A DNA stretch of 64,000 nt from Isoetes taiwanensis. Its lineage: Eukaryota > Streptophyta > Lycopodiopsida > Isoetales > Isoetaceae. Under the pieces are notes generated by a model that saw only the letters and a list, made by a program, of their open reading frames with translations, did no database searches and had not been told where the DNA came from. This document shows, piece by piece, positions 1 through 12,141 of the stretch (within the stretch, counting starts at the first letter, position 1; each line of letters starts with the position of its first letter). The position numbers were made by a program, and so were the translations under genes. Location: positions 690,039 to 754,038 of the forward strand of contig JAJEKV010000141.1 in NCBI GenBank assembly GCA_021234155.1. The letters run 5' to 3'.

Positions 1-65
1 CTGCTTGAAGATGGACGTAAGGATCGTGAGGTGGAGGCGCTTCGCAAGAAGGTGTTGAGACCATG
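1..65 (+). other. possible 3' end of an unidentified ORF
   Basis: The first 65 bases are open on the plus strand and stop at TGA. They encode a charged segment (includes DREVEALRKKVLRP) that would suit the end of a coiled-coil protein. The stretch is too short to assign. The opposite strand is also open here, so this could be chance. Confidence 0.15.
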
Positions 66-929
66 AAGCGCATCCGCGGGCCGCTACAACCACGCCATTA
101 GCAATGTAGATCCAATTTGTGGTGTTGTCCGAGTAGCACCTTCTTCCCAATGTGATCGGGCGAACAAAACGCGGATCCCACCGAGATCCGGCCGAGATCC
201 GAGGTGGTGTCCACCCTGCATGACCATCCATGACCTTGGTCCAAAAAGGAAGGCGCCAATCGAAGTCGTGAACCCGGGCGGGGAGGTACACCCCAGGAAG
301 CATAGGGAGAAGGAACCATGCCCGTGGGCGGTTGCCGAGCGCCTCCCCGAATTGACCGACAAGATCCGGATCAAGTGCCCCGACACCAGCGATCCCAAAG
401 AGAAGTGTAGAGTTGAGAGTTGACAGAGGGCTATCCCATCCCCGTGGGGACCGCCTTGCTATCCAACAGAGCCCGTGAATCGGTTGTAACCCGAGGTGCC
501 GCATATAGACTGCGCATAGGGAAGATCTTCTGGATGTCCTAGATACTTCCTTATTTGTTGCAGCTCCGCTTACCCGAGAGATAAATGATTGGCAAGCTCG
601 TGCGTGTACTTCTCGATGAAAAGTTTTGGTCCGAAAGCAGATCCGCAAGATATGGATTGTTATCCCGGCACCCATTGCGCAGTTGGGGTCACCCCTCGAA
701 CAAATGGGCGGGCCCATTGCCAAAATTTTCCCCGTATCACCCATAGAAATCATGAAAATATAAGCCATGGGCTGAACCACGCCGAAAGTGAGAAAGTCTG
801 ATCGCACAAAGGTATGAGATCAAAGACAACAAGGGCACAACACAACCCTTTGTCTTCAATGGAGAGTTCGCCAAATCCGAAAAATCAAAGATCGCCAAAG
901 GGGACATCCATTGGGCCATCACCGCGTAC

Positions 930-3360
930 ACTTTGAAAGGAAGAGGTGGCGCGAAAACAAACACATAATCATGATAGCGGGGAGGGAGCTGGAAGTCCAC
1001 CGGGCATTCGCGGAAGAATTGAAGTCCGGGGCCAAGTTTGGTTTGAGCCTCATCGCCAGATCAATAGCTTGCCGCAAATGTTGTTCGAGATCACGGATCC
1101 TATTTTCCTTTTCAAGTAGGAGGCGGATCGGTCACTTTACCCGCTTCGAAAGGATTGACCCGAGGAAGATTTCCCTGTATTGAGACGAAGCACCCAATCT
1201 CCGGCCATCGAAGTATTTTCTCAAGCCGCACCTCCGTAAGCTGATCTTGAAGAGAGGTGATCCGAGAGGTCCGCGGTAGAAAGTCGAGCCGCCAAGGAGG
1301 CAACTTGAGCATCTCGCCGAAAGATTTTGAACTTGAGTGCGAAGTTTTCACACGCCCGAGTACAAGGCATTGAGTTTAGCAATATCTTCATCCTTGGTAC
1401 TCGTGAGAGCGCCTTTGGACTTGTTGTGCTCCAATAGAGTCCTCCATTTCGACCGAGCCGAGCCCGGCCGACCAGAAGTTGGCTGACTTGAGCTTGTGTA
1501 CTTTTTGAGATCCGCATGAGCCCCGTAAGAGAGCTTCATGCTTGTCTTGAAGTTTGGCTTCCAAAGTTGCAACTTGGGCGCTTGCAGCTTGAAGGTCTTG
1601 GTGTACCGCATCGAGGCCTCTAGTGCTCGTGAACCCCGCCCATAAGAGCGCCTTTGGGATTCCTCAGAACTTAAGTGCAGCAGCCTTGAGCATCCCGGCC
1701 GATAATCGATACAACAACCCACGAGGGTGTTGTGGTGGTGGAATTGGTCGCTGCCCGTGTGGGAGGTTTGTGAAAAATGGTGTGAAGTGGATGGTGTAGC
1801 TGAGGAAGAGACAAAGGACATGAGTGTGACTGTGGTCATGACCAGGGGAAGATGGGCGTGATGTGCCAACTTGGTGATTGACTGGAAGGGAGCGCTGAGT
1901 GGAAGTATGAGAATTTGGTGGTGTGGGAGGGAAGTAATGACGGATGAGGGCTTGAAAGTGCCCTCCCACAGAAACTTCAGAAATGGAAGTGGTACCCCGA
2001 AGGCGGTCCATTTCTTGGAGAAGACGATAGAACATCATTTGGGGCCAATCTATGTGGTGCTTGGAGTGTGTAGCAGTAAGGACCAGTTATAGAAAGGCTT
2101 ATTGATATGGGTGTTCTTGATAGAATACCCAAGGAATTTGCGCCACAAAAATTTTACAAAGGTCTCATGAGGCTTGTCGATATTGGTCAGACGATGGACA
2201 TTGGCGTGATAAGCAGGTGCACCAAACTCTGTGACATCAATATCCTGTATAGCAGACCATGATACACAAGGAGTGTGCAAGGGAATATGAAATACCCCAG
2301 AAATCAAGTGTTGAGTCAATGAAATAGTGGTGCCATCGACCACGCGGGTGTACCCTCATGGTCAAGTTAACAATATTGGCGGCGAACCGGCCGCGAATCA
2401 AGCAGGATTTGGAGCCTAAGTTCCATTTGAGAAAATTCAGAAGTCTGGTGTCGCTCAAATGACGCCTTTATTGGGGCCAACAAGGGCTTCACCTGAAAGT
2501 GGGCCAAGAAGGATACAGATGCAAAAAGGGCCGATCCTTGGGAGCAAAGAGGCTTGAAGTGTAGAAAATCTTGGGGCAGCCATGAGAATGATTTGCGTAA
2601 CGAAGAGAGATGCCAAAGGCGAAGACGAAAGTCGAAAGCACGGAGGATGAAGGCGCAGAGGAACGGGTAAGGTTTGTTTTAGGGCGCATAACCGAGGTGA
2701 AGAGGTATGAAGAGGGCTAAAACAGAACCGCTGATGATGCCAAAATCAAGAGATGCTAAGAAGGTGATGGAGAGGCAAAAATTTGGCTAAGTCCCCAAAA
2801 ACGTAAGGGAGAAGCAATGGACGGTGAGGATGAGACGGAAAGAAAGATCGATGTGACAGATGGCAAAGGACACCCATTAATGTTCGACGGGCGTGGAAAG
2901 AAGGAATGGCATTCAATGCCGGGTAACTCAAGTGGGATATCATTAAAAGGAATGTGTCGGTACCATTGCTAGATATGCTACGGAGAACAGATTCTCCTTT
3001 TAGAAACAAATTTTGCATTGCAAACCACGCTGGCGATTTGTGTGATTGGTCCACGCCGACAAGGAGGTCCTCGCTTTAAGTATAAGACGAACCGAGAGAA
3101 ACGGCGGCATCCGATGGCACCCCGCATGGTCAGCCGCCGGTTTGAACGAAGATTGCACCATGCCGAATTTAACCGCCGAGAGGGATCACTTGTAAGATGA
3201 ACTGCTCGATCTCGGCGCTGCCACAACCGCGGGTATTCGCATGGACGGGCGGTGTGCCGGGATGGCTGAACATCCCGACCAAGACCAACGGATGGAGGTG
3301 GTTCTCGCACCTTCGCTGGGATCCGGAGCGTAACCTCTACCATCTCCTTCCGTGATCACC
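930..3360 (-). pseudogene. decayed coding region downstream of gypsy integrase (possible accessory ORF)
   Basis: On the minus strand, past the integrase end of the gypsy element, several frames read like a decayed protein. Around 2050-2343 there is a globular segment (VDGTTISLTQHLISGVFHIP, then FVKFLWRKFLGYSI). Further on, about 1250-1350 and 1040-1150, come heptad-like coiled-coil segments (SLQDQLTEV; RLLLEKENRIRDLEQHLRQ). Frames shift repeatedly, so no intact protein remains. Some large plant Ty3/gypsy lineages carry an extra ORF between integrase and the 3' LTR, and position and strand fit that. I found no 3' LTR, so a separate element is equally possible. Function unknown. Confidence 0.3.
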
Positions 3361-3401
3361 TCTCAAGCCCAACCCGAGTAGAGGGTTTTACCTCTTAGGA
3401 C

Positions 3402-4729
3402 TTAGTAGATAGGGCTCGAGCCCGCTTTTTGTATATAGGGCGCCCTATAGCGAAATAGCCGGGCTGCCCACATTTTGTAAAAATTCTCCACTATAATATA
3501 ATCTACCGCCTTTCTAGTCACTTTCTCGTGGTGTTTGATTCTCGAACCGCCTCGTGTTGGGATGTTCACTTTCTCTGGTGCCGAAAATGCTTTGAGACGA
3601 AAACCATTAACTAATGTAGGTAATGGAGTGCCATCTAATTCAGCGAAGTTGGAAAACACTTGGTCTAACCACTTGAACAATTTGATAAGGGCCAAGCCAA
3701 CGAAACTTGAGTTTACCCGAAAATTTTTGTACCGAATCATAAAGAAGAACCAAATCTCCTTGTTTGAATGTTTTTGTCTTCAAACGCTTGTCATGTAAAG
3801 ATTTTTGCAATCTGTTGTCCATGAAGAACACGAATATAAGCATCCCTCGCTAAGTTCATCCAACCGCTCTAATTGATAGACCCGCTCTTTGAGAGCAAAT
3901 TGGTGGATGATGAGCAAGAGCCAGCTGAAACCCGGAGTGTTGGAAGAATGAATTCAAAGGGCATGAGAGCTTCCTCACCATAAACCAATTTAAAAGGAGT
4001 GTGACCTCAGAGCAATCTTGAAACAAGTATTGTAGGCCCAAAGAACTGTAGGGAAGTTTTGTTCCGCCAATCATGTATGAAGCGCCACAAATTTTCTTGA
4101 GAATGGTGACCGAGTTTTGTTGGTGCTTTCGCCAACCCATTGCCTTGAGGATAGTAAGGTGTGCTCTTTGTGATGATGTATCAAGAGATAATCCGGCACG
4201 CCTCTTTGATAGTATGATTGATGAAATGAACACCACGATCACCGACCAGCCGGCGTACCGAATCGCGATGATTTGTTGATAGAGGACTCGGCCGCGGTTT
4301 GCAGCAGTTGTTGTTCGGAAGTGCACAAGCTTCCGCCCATTTGGTGGCGTGAAGTCGCGAGAACCAGATGTATCGGCACGAAAGTGTGCCGCCACGGAGG
4401 GTCTATAGGTCCCACAAAGTCCATTCCCCATTTGTCAAGGGAAGTGGCGGGCATGACCGGGCGCCAAGGGAAGAGCGCCACGTCCGTGGGGCCCCACCAC
4501 CGCCGGCAAGCCACACGCGGCGGGCGTGGGCGAGCATCTTTGAAGAGCGTGGGCCAATAATACCCAAGAAGAAGAATTTTGGCGTCGTGGTGTCACCATG
4601 AAAATGACCACCACCGAGCCCTTGATGAGCTTCTCGAACAATGTCCGGAACTTCATGAGGGAGAACACAAAATACGGGCGATGGTGTCCTTACCTTTTGT
4701 AGAGATGTCCGCAACCATGGTGTAGTCAC
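3402..4729 (-). pseudogene. gypsy integrase remnant
   Basis: Three integrase parts are recognisable on the minus strand. The HHCC zinc-binding region is around 4560-4670 (VREAHQGLGGGHFHGDTTTP, with Cys residues lost to a frameshift). The catalytic core starts with DKWGMDFVGPIDPPWRHT at about 4385-4440; further downstream, about 4050, the frames give LPYSSLGLQ, where intact relatives have 'LPTVLWAYNT'. The C-terminal domain at 3640-3843 (LHDKRLKTKTFKQGDLVLLY, then GKLKFRWLGPYQIVQVV) is in one open frame. After it comes ELDGTPLPTLVNGFRLKAF, the usual gypsy pol tail. The core is frameshifted, so inactive. Confidence 0.88.
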
Positions 4730-4831
4730 GGACCTCTCCTGGAGAAATTGATGGCGACGGGATTGTCGCCAAGGTGAGAGAGCCGCCTCATCTTCGGGTG
4801 GAAGAGCACCGTGAGGAGGTACCGCTGAAAA

Positions 4832-5194
4832 TCATGGAACCAATGTGGTGTTGCCGTGACTAAAAAAGTTGAGCATCGTGGAAGGCGCCCGAGACTCCTC
4901 GTTGCGATCATCCGTGGGATGCGTGAAAGATAATCCGAACAACATGAGATTTGCCACCTTTATGAACGATTTCAAAAGGAGCAAATTCTGGAGAAGAAGG
5001 ACCCAACGAGCAATGCGACCCGTGGGCGGGATTTGTTGATCAAATAGAGAAGTGCTTGGTGGTCCACAAAGAACTTGATTTGACCGCCCAAAAGGTAATG
5101 ACGGAAGCCGCTGGACACGTAAAATGAGACCCAAAGCTTCACGCCCGCGGGCGTAATAGTTGCGCCGCCAGTAATTGAGTTTTCGGGCCGGCAT
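4832..5194 (-). pseudogene. gypsy RNase H remnant
   Basis: Follows RT on the minus strand. NYYARGREALGLILRVQRLP matches the plant gypsy RNase H segment 'NYYATEREALGMIFSVQKFR', and TGRIARWVLLLQNL matches its C-terminal helix before the 'VxDxLSR' end. Frame breaks lie on both sides. Identification rests on these two segments and on position between RT and integrase. Confidence 0.8.
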
Positions 5195-5632
5195 AGCGAT
5201 TTGGTTTATCGGTGCAGGCGATCATATTCTTGAGAAAGAACAACTCCAATAGCAAACGCCAGACATCGACATGAACGCGGAAAGGGCTTGTCCCATTGAG
5301 GAGGAACAAGTACCGGTGCTCGAGTAAGCAAAAAGCTTCAACCGTTGGAAAGCGACTTCACCGGGAATTCCAAGCCCGTGGATTCGCCACCCGTGAGTTT
5401 ATGAATGGGATCCGCAATGGTCGCCACCCGTGCATGAAGGTGGAGTAATAATTGACCTTTCCTAGGAAAGAGCGTGTCTCTTTTGATATTGGCTGGTGCT
5501 TGAGCTTTTAGCACACAACCGATTTTAAGCAGTGATCAGTGGTGATTCCCGCTTTGTCGACAACATGGCCTAACGTAACACCGTATGACGCAAAAAGGTG
5601 CATTTCTCGGATTGAGACTAATGCCTGACTCA

Positions 5633-6089
5633 TCACATTTCAAAGACGAAGTTCCAATTTATCCAAATGGTCACCATGGAACTCAGAGGGCAGAAGTCAT
5701 CTTGAAAAATTTGCAAGAAGGGATTTTCCTTCATGAAATCGTGAAAACCAGGAGAGCATGATGCGCTGAAATGTTGAAGGAGAGTTGGATAATCCAAAAG
5801 GAACCACCTTGTAGGCAAAAAAGTGACTTCCCGGGTGGTGAAAGTGGTCTTGAGTTGATCGATTCTTTTGATGGAGATCCGATTGTAGCCGAGAAACCAT
5901 CCATAAAGGAGTACATCTCATGTCCACCACTTCTTCCGTAACTTGGTCCGTGGAAGGGAAGTGGAAAATGATCACGCCCGTGGCCCGATTGAGTTTCCGA
6001 TAGTCTACACGCACGCCGATCTTACCATTGTGCTTAAGGGCAATGACGATAGGGCTCACCCATTCGTAATGTTTGACCTCATAGATCAA
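5633..6089 (-). pseudogene. gypsy reverse transcriptase remnant
   Basis: The minus-strand frame opens with the classic RT segment WVSPIVIALKHNGKIGVRVD followed by YRKLNRATG. Frames then alternate: SFMDGFSATIG (normally SFMDGFSGYNQI, with the first catalytic Asp), then VVPFGLSNSPSTFQRIM, then FLQIFQDDFCPLSS. The catalytic YxDD box here reads FQDD. At least two frameshifts are needed to follow the domain, so the enzyme is dead. Identity as Ty3/gypsy RT is firm. Confidence 0.88.
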
Positions 6090-6628
6090 ACCCGCAGCAA
6101 GGAGTTTGTCAATTTCCGCCTTGACGCCATCACGGTAATTAGGGTTGAGCCTGCATCACCGCTGCTAATCGGGTCGCGCATCGATTTGGTAGGAATGGTG
6201 AGTTCCCCAAGCTTTTGTTGATTCCCCGCGATCTTTGTAACTCAGCGAAAAATGTGTTTGAATTTTTGAATGCCGTGGACGGCCCCGTTAACGATAAGGA
6301 GCCTAAAGGTTTGCGCCAGCACACGACACGGTTGATTGTTGCCAACATCCACAATTTCGACTTCGTGAGTCCGAATATGGGGTATGACTTCAAAGATCCC
6401 CGGACAATGTGTGCGTGAGGTTGGAGCATAACCGACATGCGGGCACTTTGGCGTGGGTAAAAAAGAGAGGTTGCTCGTCATCTAGCGCTGGTTGCTTCAT
6501 GACGGCTGCGTACATCAAAGCAGGAGTTGCCGGAGTGTCCGTGATCGAAAAGTGATCAACGCGTTGGATTCGATTGCAAGGAGCCGTAGGGTCAAGCAAG
6601 GCAGCCACGTACTGGTCCCGATCAAGAG

Positions 6629-7480
6629 TCATTTCTCCCAAGGATCAAAGATATTCGGGTAGGATGACAGAGGCGACGCGCTAGGGTAGCCCGAACTTGA
6701 TAAATATTCGAGCGCCTTCGTAATCGGTTTCCGAGAGAGAGGGTTCCGCATTGTCAACGGAAATGATCCTACCTGCTTGCAAGTCCATTGTGGCATTGAG
6801 ATGACCATCTCAGGATGACTAATCGGTCCGTGGCCCAAAGAATGGATACTCTTTGCCCGGCGGAGAAAGGGTCTTCCCACCAAAGATTTCATAGTCACCG
6901 GATCTTCACCAGCCTTTCCAAACTCCAAATTCCATGGGAAAGCGGAGATCACCAATGTTGATGTGTAGAATAGGTGTAACGCCTTTGAGGTCTCGTGATA
7001 TGGCCATTAGCCAATTTGATGTCATATGGGGCAACGAAAGAGTTGTGTGATGCCCATTTGTTTGCGGAGTTTGTCCGTGATGAGATTGATCGCACTACCT
7101 CCATCGATTTGAACATGGTTGACTTGTTGATTTCCCACCGCTGCATGGACCGGGTGGGTGTAGAGGTAGCCACAAACCCAACTAAAACAGTTTGGGAGTG
7201 GTAACCGGTCCTTGAGAGCGACAGTTTTAAAATGGTTGCCAAACTTAAAGGAATTTTGATCTTGGCAAGCTCCTCTTGGAGTTCGAGAGGTACATGAGAA
7301 AAAAAGGATCTCGCCGGTTCCACCGGTGCGGGAGTGCGGGCGGGGAAGCAAAGAACTTTTTTTTTTGAGTAAGTCAACCTCTACCGCAATATTGGGATAT
7401 GTCCGAGAGCGTGGAGGTTGAGATGTTGAAGGTGGATCGTGTCTTTGTTGAGCTCGAGTGGTGGCATGAACATTTGCCAA
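6629..7480 (-). pseudogene. retropepsin (aspartic protease) remnant of the gypsy element
   Basis: The minus-strand frame ending near 7022 contains VQIDGGSAINLITDKLRKQM at about 7060-7120. DGGS is the active-site form (D-x-G-S) seen in many plant gypsy proteases. The other frames carry its downstream part, including VGRPFLRRAK near 6860-6890, which matches the 'GRPWL'-type segment that follows the protease core. The region is split among at least three frames. It lies between the zinc knuckles and RT as expected. Confidence 0.65.
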
Positions 7481-7935
7481 TGTGCGCCTTCACCGCTTGC
7501 ATGAGATTCAAAATGCTTTGGCTTAACTTTGGGCATGACATTTGGCATGAGCTTTTCTAAGTCAGGTGCAAAGTGAACCTTTTTTCGTCCTCATGAGGAA
7601 GGGTGTCAACCGCAAAGCGTGGTTGCGTGTCCTTCAATAATAGTCAAGGGACGGATGCCTTGGTCCCGCGTGAAACTAGACCAACCCAATTTGACGGCTG
7701 TGGGAGGAGGATTAAGTGCCCGAAAAATTTCCTCTTGGGCTTGTTGATCCAAATTGAGGTTGATTTGCCGGAGCCGGTTGATAGCGTGATTGCCGAGGCG
7801 CTCTTTGGGGGCTTCTTGAGAACTGGTCGCGGCCTTGTTTGCCATTAGCAAGCCGTGAGTTGGTAAGCCGTGAGGCGGACCGATGTGGTCTGATTTGTGC
7901 CGTGAAGCCGGACCTGAACTTGTGGAAGTTGAGGG

Positions 7936-9463
7936 CACGCCGCGGGTGGTATGACCCCATTCTTGACAAAGATAGCACCGAGCTTTAGAAGGATCAAAAG
8001 GAGGACGCTATTGGATCCCCCCGGGTTGGTCCCGCTGTCGATAGAGTTGCGGGTCGCACACCAAGAGGTGGTCAGCCGATAGTGCGCTTGGGACCGAGGT
8101 GTGGTTTGTACTTGATAAACCATTTTGTTGCGGAACGGTGTGGGATGAGTGCGAAAGTGCACTCTTCCGGGGGCATGATTGCACATGTTGCATCGCTTTG
8201 CAATGAGGCGGCCATTGGTGGAGTTGCACTCATTGGCCAAATGGCCTTGATATTTGCAAATATGGCACCGTGATTTGACCGCTACCGCGGATTAGCGTGT
8301 TGAGGCCGAATGTACCGCTTGGGAACCATGACGGGTGGAATGAACGGAGCTCTTGAAGAGCCCACGGGAGGAAACATTGACGGAGTGATTGACAGTCGAT
8401 AGCCCGCCCAAAGTTTTTGGACGCAGTATTCACCATGAGTCGAATAGCGTGAGGAAGTCCTTGGAGAAACCGCACCAAAAATCTGCTCGTAGGGTACCCC
8501 TTGAGCTTATCGAAAGCGTAATGTGAAGTCGATCCGCAAAAATCCCTGCACTGCGGGCTCTTGCTTGAAGTTCATTGAGTTGCTTGAGATGAAGTTGATC
8601 ATCATCCGTGGGTCCCCGTAATGAGACGTAAAAGCAAAGGCGCATTTCGACCGGGGTTTGTTTCCAATGGCTTTTGTTGGACATGAGCCATTGATGAGGA
8701 GAGCCACGCAGTTGTGGTGGAAAAGATGTGAAATTTCAGTTGAGGTTGCTGCGCTCCATTTAGGACAGCCTAGAGCCTCAAATTCTTCCATGTGGCCCCG
8801 GCACTTTGGTCTAACGGCTTGCCTTTCGCGTGTTGCCAAAGGTGGGATAAGCCGGTTTCGAAGTCCGAAAGGTAGATGTGAAAGTGTCATTGGGCGTGAA
8901 ACGATAGTAAGGATATTGAGGTTGAGGTGGATTTGGCATTGTGCCCGACTTTGGACCTCGATGAAGGGGTGACCATGGTTGAGAAACCGGCAGCCTGAGC
9001 ATTGGTTTTGAGATCCGTAAGGTTGTAAACAGAAGAGCAAAGGGGAAACGAGGGAAAGGATATTCCCGGCAAAAGCGAAGGAGACATGTGGATAGCCGTA
9101 GCCCACCCTGGGAGATGATGGCCATGGCGAAGTGGGCGATGGCCCGGAAGAATGATGGATGTAGGCATGTTCGTGGGTATGAAAGTACGGTTGAGAAGGT
9201 TGAGCCGCATAAGGCCCCCCATAATGATGAGGGGACCGAGGTTGTGAGCAATGTTTGCACGCTTTGGGGCGGGAACTGGACGAGATCGACACGAGGGTGG
9301 GTGGCGCTGACCGAGCCCTAGACCGGGCGATGGCCTCCCCTATGTCATAAGCAGATCCATACATGTCGCGAATCAGCTTCCCGGACGCTGATGGCGCCCA
9401 AGCCGATGATGCCGCTCGAGAAAGGAGTTCTTCCCATGAAATTGCGAATGCATTACGGCGCAT
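7936..9463 (-). pseudogene. gag remnant of the gypsy element
   Basis: The retrotransposon capsid/nucleocapsid gene, in pieces. A segment typical of plant gypsy gag, FLQGLPHAIRLMVNTASKNF, is read at about 8410-8475. A perfect CCHC zinc knuckle (C-x2-C-x4-H-x4-C; CHICKYQGHLANEC) is encoded at 8226-8267. A second knuckle at 7936-7977 reads CYLCQEWGHTTRG followed by Val where the last Cys should be, so it has lost a zinc ligand. The upstream part (8507-9463) is open in one frame for 318 codons, but that frame does not carry the recognisable gag motifs. Confidence 0.75.
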
Positions 9464-10140
9464 GAAGAAAGTAGGAGAAAATCAGACCCGGCACGCATGA
9501 TGTTTGGGGTCCGGGTTCGAACTCCTGAAGACACTGCCCTGGAGGACCCGTGGATCTAACAGAGAGTCCGGGGACTATGTCACGCTGGATTTGGCTGAAA
9601 GAGAAGAAAAAGAAGAGAACGTAACAAATGAAAGAAAGATGATAAGCTTCCTTGATATCAATGATGAAAATACATGAGCTCTCGCAATAGAGAGAAAACC
9701 GAAAGGAGACAAGACTCAAAACTCATCTAAAAACTTATGAGCTAACTCTACTCATATATATAGTACAATGGCCTTTGGGCCCAATATGTAGACACTCGAC
9801 CGATCTCTCGTGCCGACTCTCGAAGGAGGCCTGATTTGGTGAATGTTGGCGGTGCCTTTGAAGTGCCTAGAATCACGCCGACGCCGACGCTGGGTGGACG
9901 GGTCATTACTTGTCTGAAGCGGCGCTCGGTTGACCGCCAAAGGCTTTGATCAAGGGGGCTCTCGCTTAGTCTTCTTCGTGGAGGCTTGGATGTCTCAATT
10001 CGCGGTTGATCGAGGATCTTTGAGCTTGACCTCGGTCTCGACGATGCAGCCTTGACCTGGTTCCGACGAGAGCATGAATAGTCCCGTACTGTGAGGCACA
10101 GACTAACACTTGCGAATCGCCACCGTGGGAGCCATTGCAT
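9464..10140 (-). other. possible leader/5' LTR of the gypsy element
   Basis: No gene. On the minus strand there is a TATA-like run (9757-9766) followed by a pyrimidine-rich stretch with CTTCTCTTTC-type sequence before gag, which would suit the end of a 5' LTR plus leader. No second copy of this sequence was found at the other end of the element and no initiator-tRNA primer-binding site was recognised, so the assignment is tentative. Confidence 0.3.
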
Positions 10141-10149
10141 ATTATCAAG

Positions 10150-10380
10150 TCAAAAATACCACATAGGAGGAGCAACCGCGCCAAGCGAAGTGACACGGCT
10201 GTCATCCGATGCTCGTGGGCCGTTGCTTCGGGCGAGGCGAAGCCGCAGGACATCGCCGGCCGAGGGGGGTCGCATGGGCTGCTCTACTCCTGTCCGTGCA
10301 TTGAAGTCTCCAAGAAGGACGACCCTACCCAACTGCTGGTGCTGCTGTATGTCATCATATAGATCGACATAAGGGTCCAT
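10150..10380 (-). pseudogene. LINE endonuclease (EEP domain) fragment
   Basis: A 76-codon minus-strand frame reads DPYVDLYDDIQQHQQLGRVV followed by LLGDFNART. GDFNAR is the signature of the apurinic-type endonuclease domain of non-LTR retrotransposons. Only this part of the domain is present; RT and the rest are missing. It ends within ten bases of the truncated MITE at 10388. Confidence 0.75.
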
Positions 10381-10387
10381 CCTATCC

Positions 10388-10527
10388 TAAATATGCCTAT
10401 CCAACAGCTCTCGTTGCCCGGAGTCACCCCCCAATTGAATATGCACCCAAACCAAAGGGGGTTTAAGGGGGATTTTAATTTAAATGTGTTGGACCCAATG
10501 GTTGTGTTAATTAATGTTAATGGTAGT
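10388..10527 (-). repeat. truncated copy of the 443-bp MITE found at 41.5 kb
   Basis: These ~140 bp match the reverse complement of about 41540-41680, including part of the loop and most of the 104-bp arm. The outermost 12 bases of the arm and the whole second arm are missing. A five-base difference (AATTG against GTGTG) lies at the arm/loop border. Confidence 0.85.
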
Positions 10528-10534
10528 ACATAAT

Positions 10535-10557
10535 AGAATAGAATAGAATAGAATAGT
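10535..10557. repeat. (GAATA)n microsatellite
   Basis: About four and a half GAATA units lie directly after the truncated MITE arm. The same pentamer forms the tail of a retroposon at 60475-60497, so this may be a retroposon tail rather than random slippage. Confidence 0.8.
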
Positions 10558-10589
10558 ACAGATTTTTTACTACATGCAATCGAAAAGGA

Positions 10590-11000
10590 TTCAGCTCCTC
10601 TGATTCAAACAAATAAATCAAATAATCTCAGAAAGGATTTGAGGTCAAAATCAATGTAGGGAGCGTTGAAATGCAAATGTCTCATTCTTGAGAAAAAATG
10701 AACCCTAAAAGAGATTAAGAGCTCATCCAATGCTCTAGCTTATTTGATATAAACAAAGAAATCAAATAATTTTAGAAGGATTTGAGGTCGAAATCACTAT
10801 AGGTAGTGTCGAAATGCCTCATACCTGAGATAAAATGCAGGTTAATGGATTGAGAGCTCCCCCAAGGCTACAACAAAAAAAAAGGCTCCAACTTCTTCAA
10901 ACAAAGAAATTTGATAATCTTGAATGAGTGAGGCCGAAATCAATGAGCTAAGGTCGAAATGCTTCATACCTGAAAGAAAGTTCAGGTCAAAATAAATCTA
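10590..11000. repeat. decayed tandem repeat, ~140-bp unit, about three copies
   Basis: Three successive segments share the order of words CAAACAAAGAAATCAAATAA, AGGATTTGAGGTCGAAATCA, GTCGAAATGCCTCATACCTG, GATTGAGAGCTCC. Copies begin near 10600, 10745 and 10890 and have diverged by point changes and small indels. No coding potential. Confidence 0.7.
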
Positions 11001-12141
11001 AAGCAAGAATCGGTGAGATGAGGCTCACAACACATACCTAACCTTAACCACAATTTTTTGCTACAAAGAAACAAAACCTATACCATAATAATTAACAAGG
11101 TGCTGCGCACAGAGGGTTGCCCTCCGGTGGCCCGAGAGTGTGTTTTCATGTTTCTCGTTGTTTCGTTTTCATGTTTCTTGTTGGGTCATTTCATGTGTCG
11201 GGGCTTAATAATGGTTTGAACGGGGGGTTTTGTTTTGTGTTGTTTTGTTTTCTTTTGTTTATGAATTGTACAAGAACCAACAAGAGGCTTGCGAAGCTCA
11301 ATGCCTAGACCAATTGGGATTGATGTGATCATGTTCTTTGTCCATAACACCTTAGCCATTTATGAAGAATGCTTTGCGTAGTTATATTAGTAATGGAAAT
11401 TGTACAGGTCCCGTATGAATACATGCTTTCATTTTCCTAGCGAATGCATACAAATATTAAGAATAGAACACCCAATGGTACAAAAGAAGCAATTCGTGTT
11501 TTGGTAATATAACAATTGTATTTCGAATATGCGCGTTTAAGTGCTTTGCTAATGTAGTGATCCCATTTCTAATATGCGCATTTAAGTTGGTTGGTGTCAG
11601 TTAATTTTCGGGTACAAACCATCAGGAAATTTAACAACATGCTGAAAGCATTTAACATATTAATGGAAAACCAAATGGCATTGTTACAATATAATGCCGT
11701 TGTTACAATATGTTATAATCTATAAGAAGGGACTTGTGTCAATCCTCTGCATCAATGCAGACTACAAGCCCAGAACATCTTATCAAATTGTATCTCACTT
11801 TAGGGCCTTTGACTGCGTTTTGAGCTTTATATTATGGCCTCAGTACTTTATATAGATAGTGATATGCTTTTCTATATAAGGAATAGTTGATGATGCCTTT
11901 CACTTTATGTGGATCAATAAAACCACAATCCCATATATTGCTTCGCCTCTCGTGTAACTATGCCCTTCAACATTCATGGCTTTCAGCTTTGTCATGGGTC
12001 ATGCTTAACAATGACCGGATGTTTGCACCATCTGTGGGCAATAAGGGAAGTAGAACTTCAGGCCCTTCAACGGATGCCACCTCAGTGTTCCTTAGAATCT
12101 TTATGGTGTTCATACAATCTCCGAACTCATACAATGGATTT

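Larger units (their letters stand above)
3402..9463 (-). mobile_element. decayed Ty3/gypsy LTR retrotransposon (gag-PR-RT-RH-INT)
   Basis: All domains of a Ty3/gypsy polyprotein can be read on the minus strand in canonical order, from gag with a zinc knuckle at high coordinates to the integrase C-terminus near 3.6 kb. RNase H before integrase identifies Ty3/gypsy rather than Ty1/copia. Every domain is broken by frameshifts or stops, so the copy is dead. I could not find matching LTRs: the sequence after gag (9.6-10.1 kb) has a TATA-like motif on the minus strand but no partner before 3.4 kb. Base composition is more GC-rich than the AT-rich flank after 10.4 kb. Confidence 0.9.

Noticed and set aside
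9500-9540. GTTCGAACCC (minus strand) as a tRNA gene or SINE B box
   Set aside because: No A box or closing stem at the right distance; it lies in the leader of the gypsy element.
9464-10140. definite 5' LTR of the gypsy element
   Set aside because: No second copy at the other end, no clear TG/CA borders and no TSD.
10590-11000. CRISPR-like array
   Set aside because: Units are ~140 bp and diverged with no short identical repeats and unique spacers; the genome is a plant.
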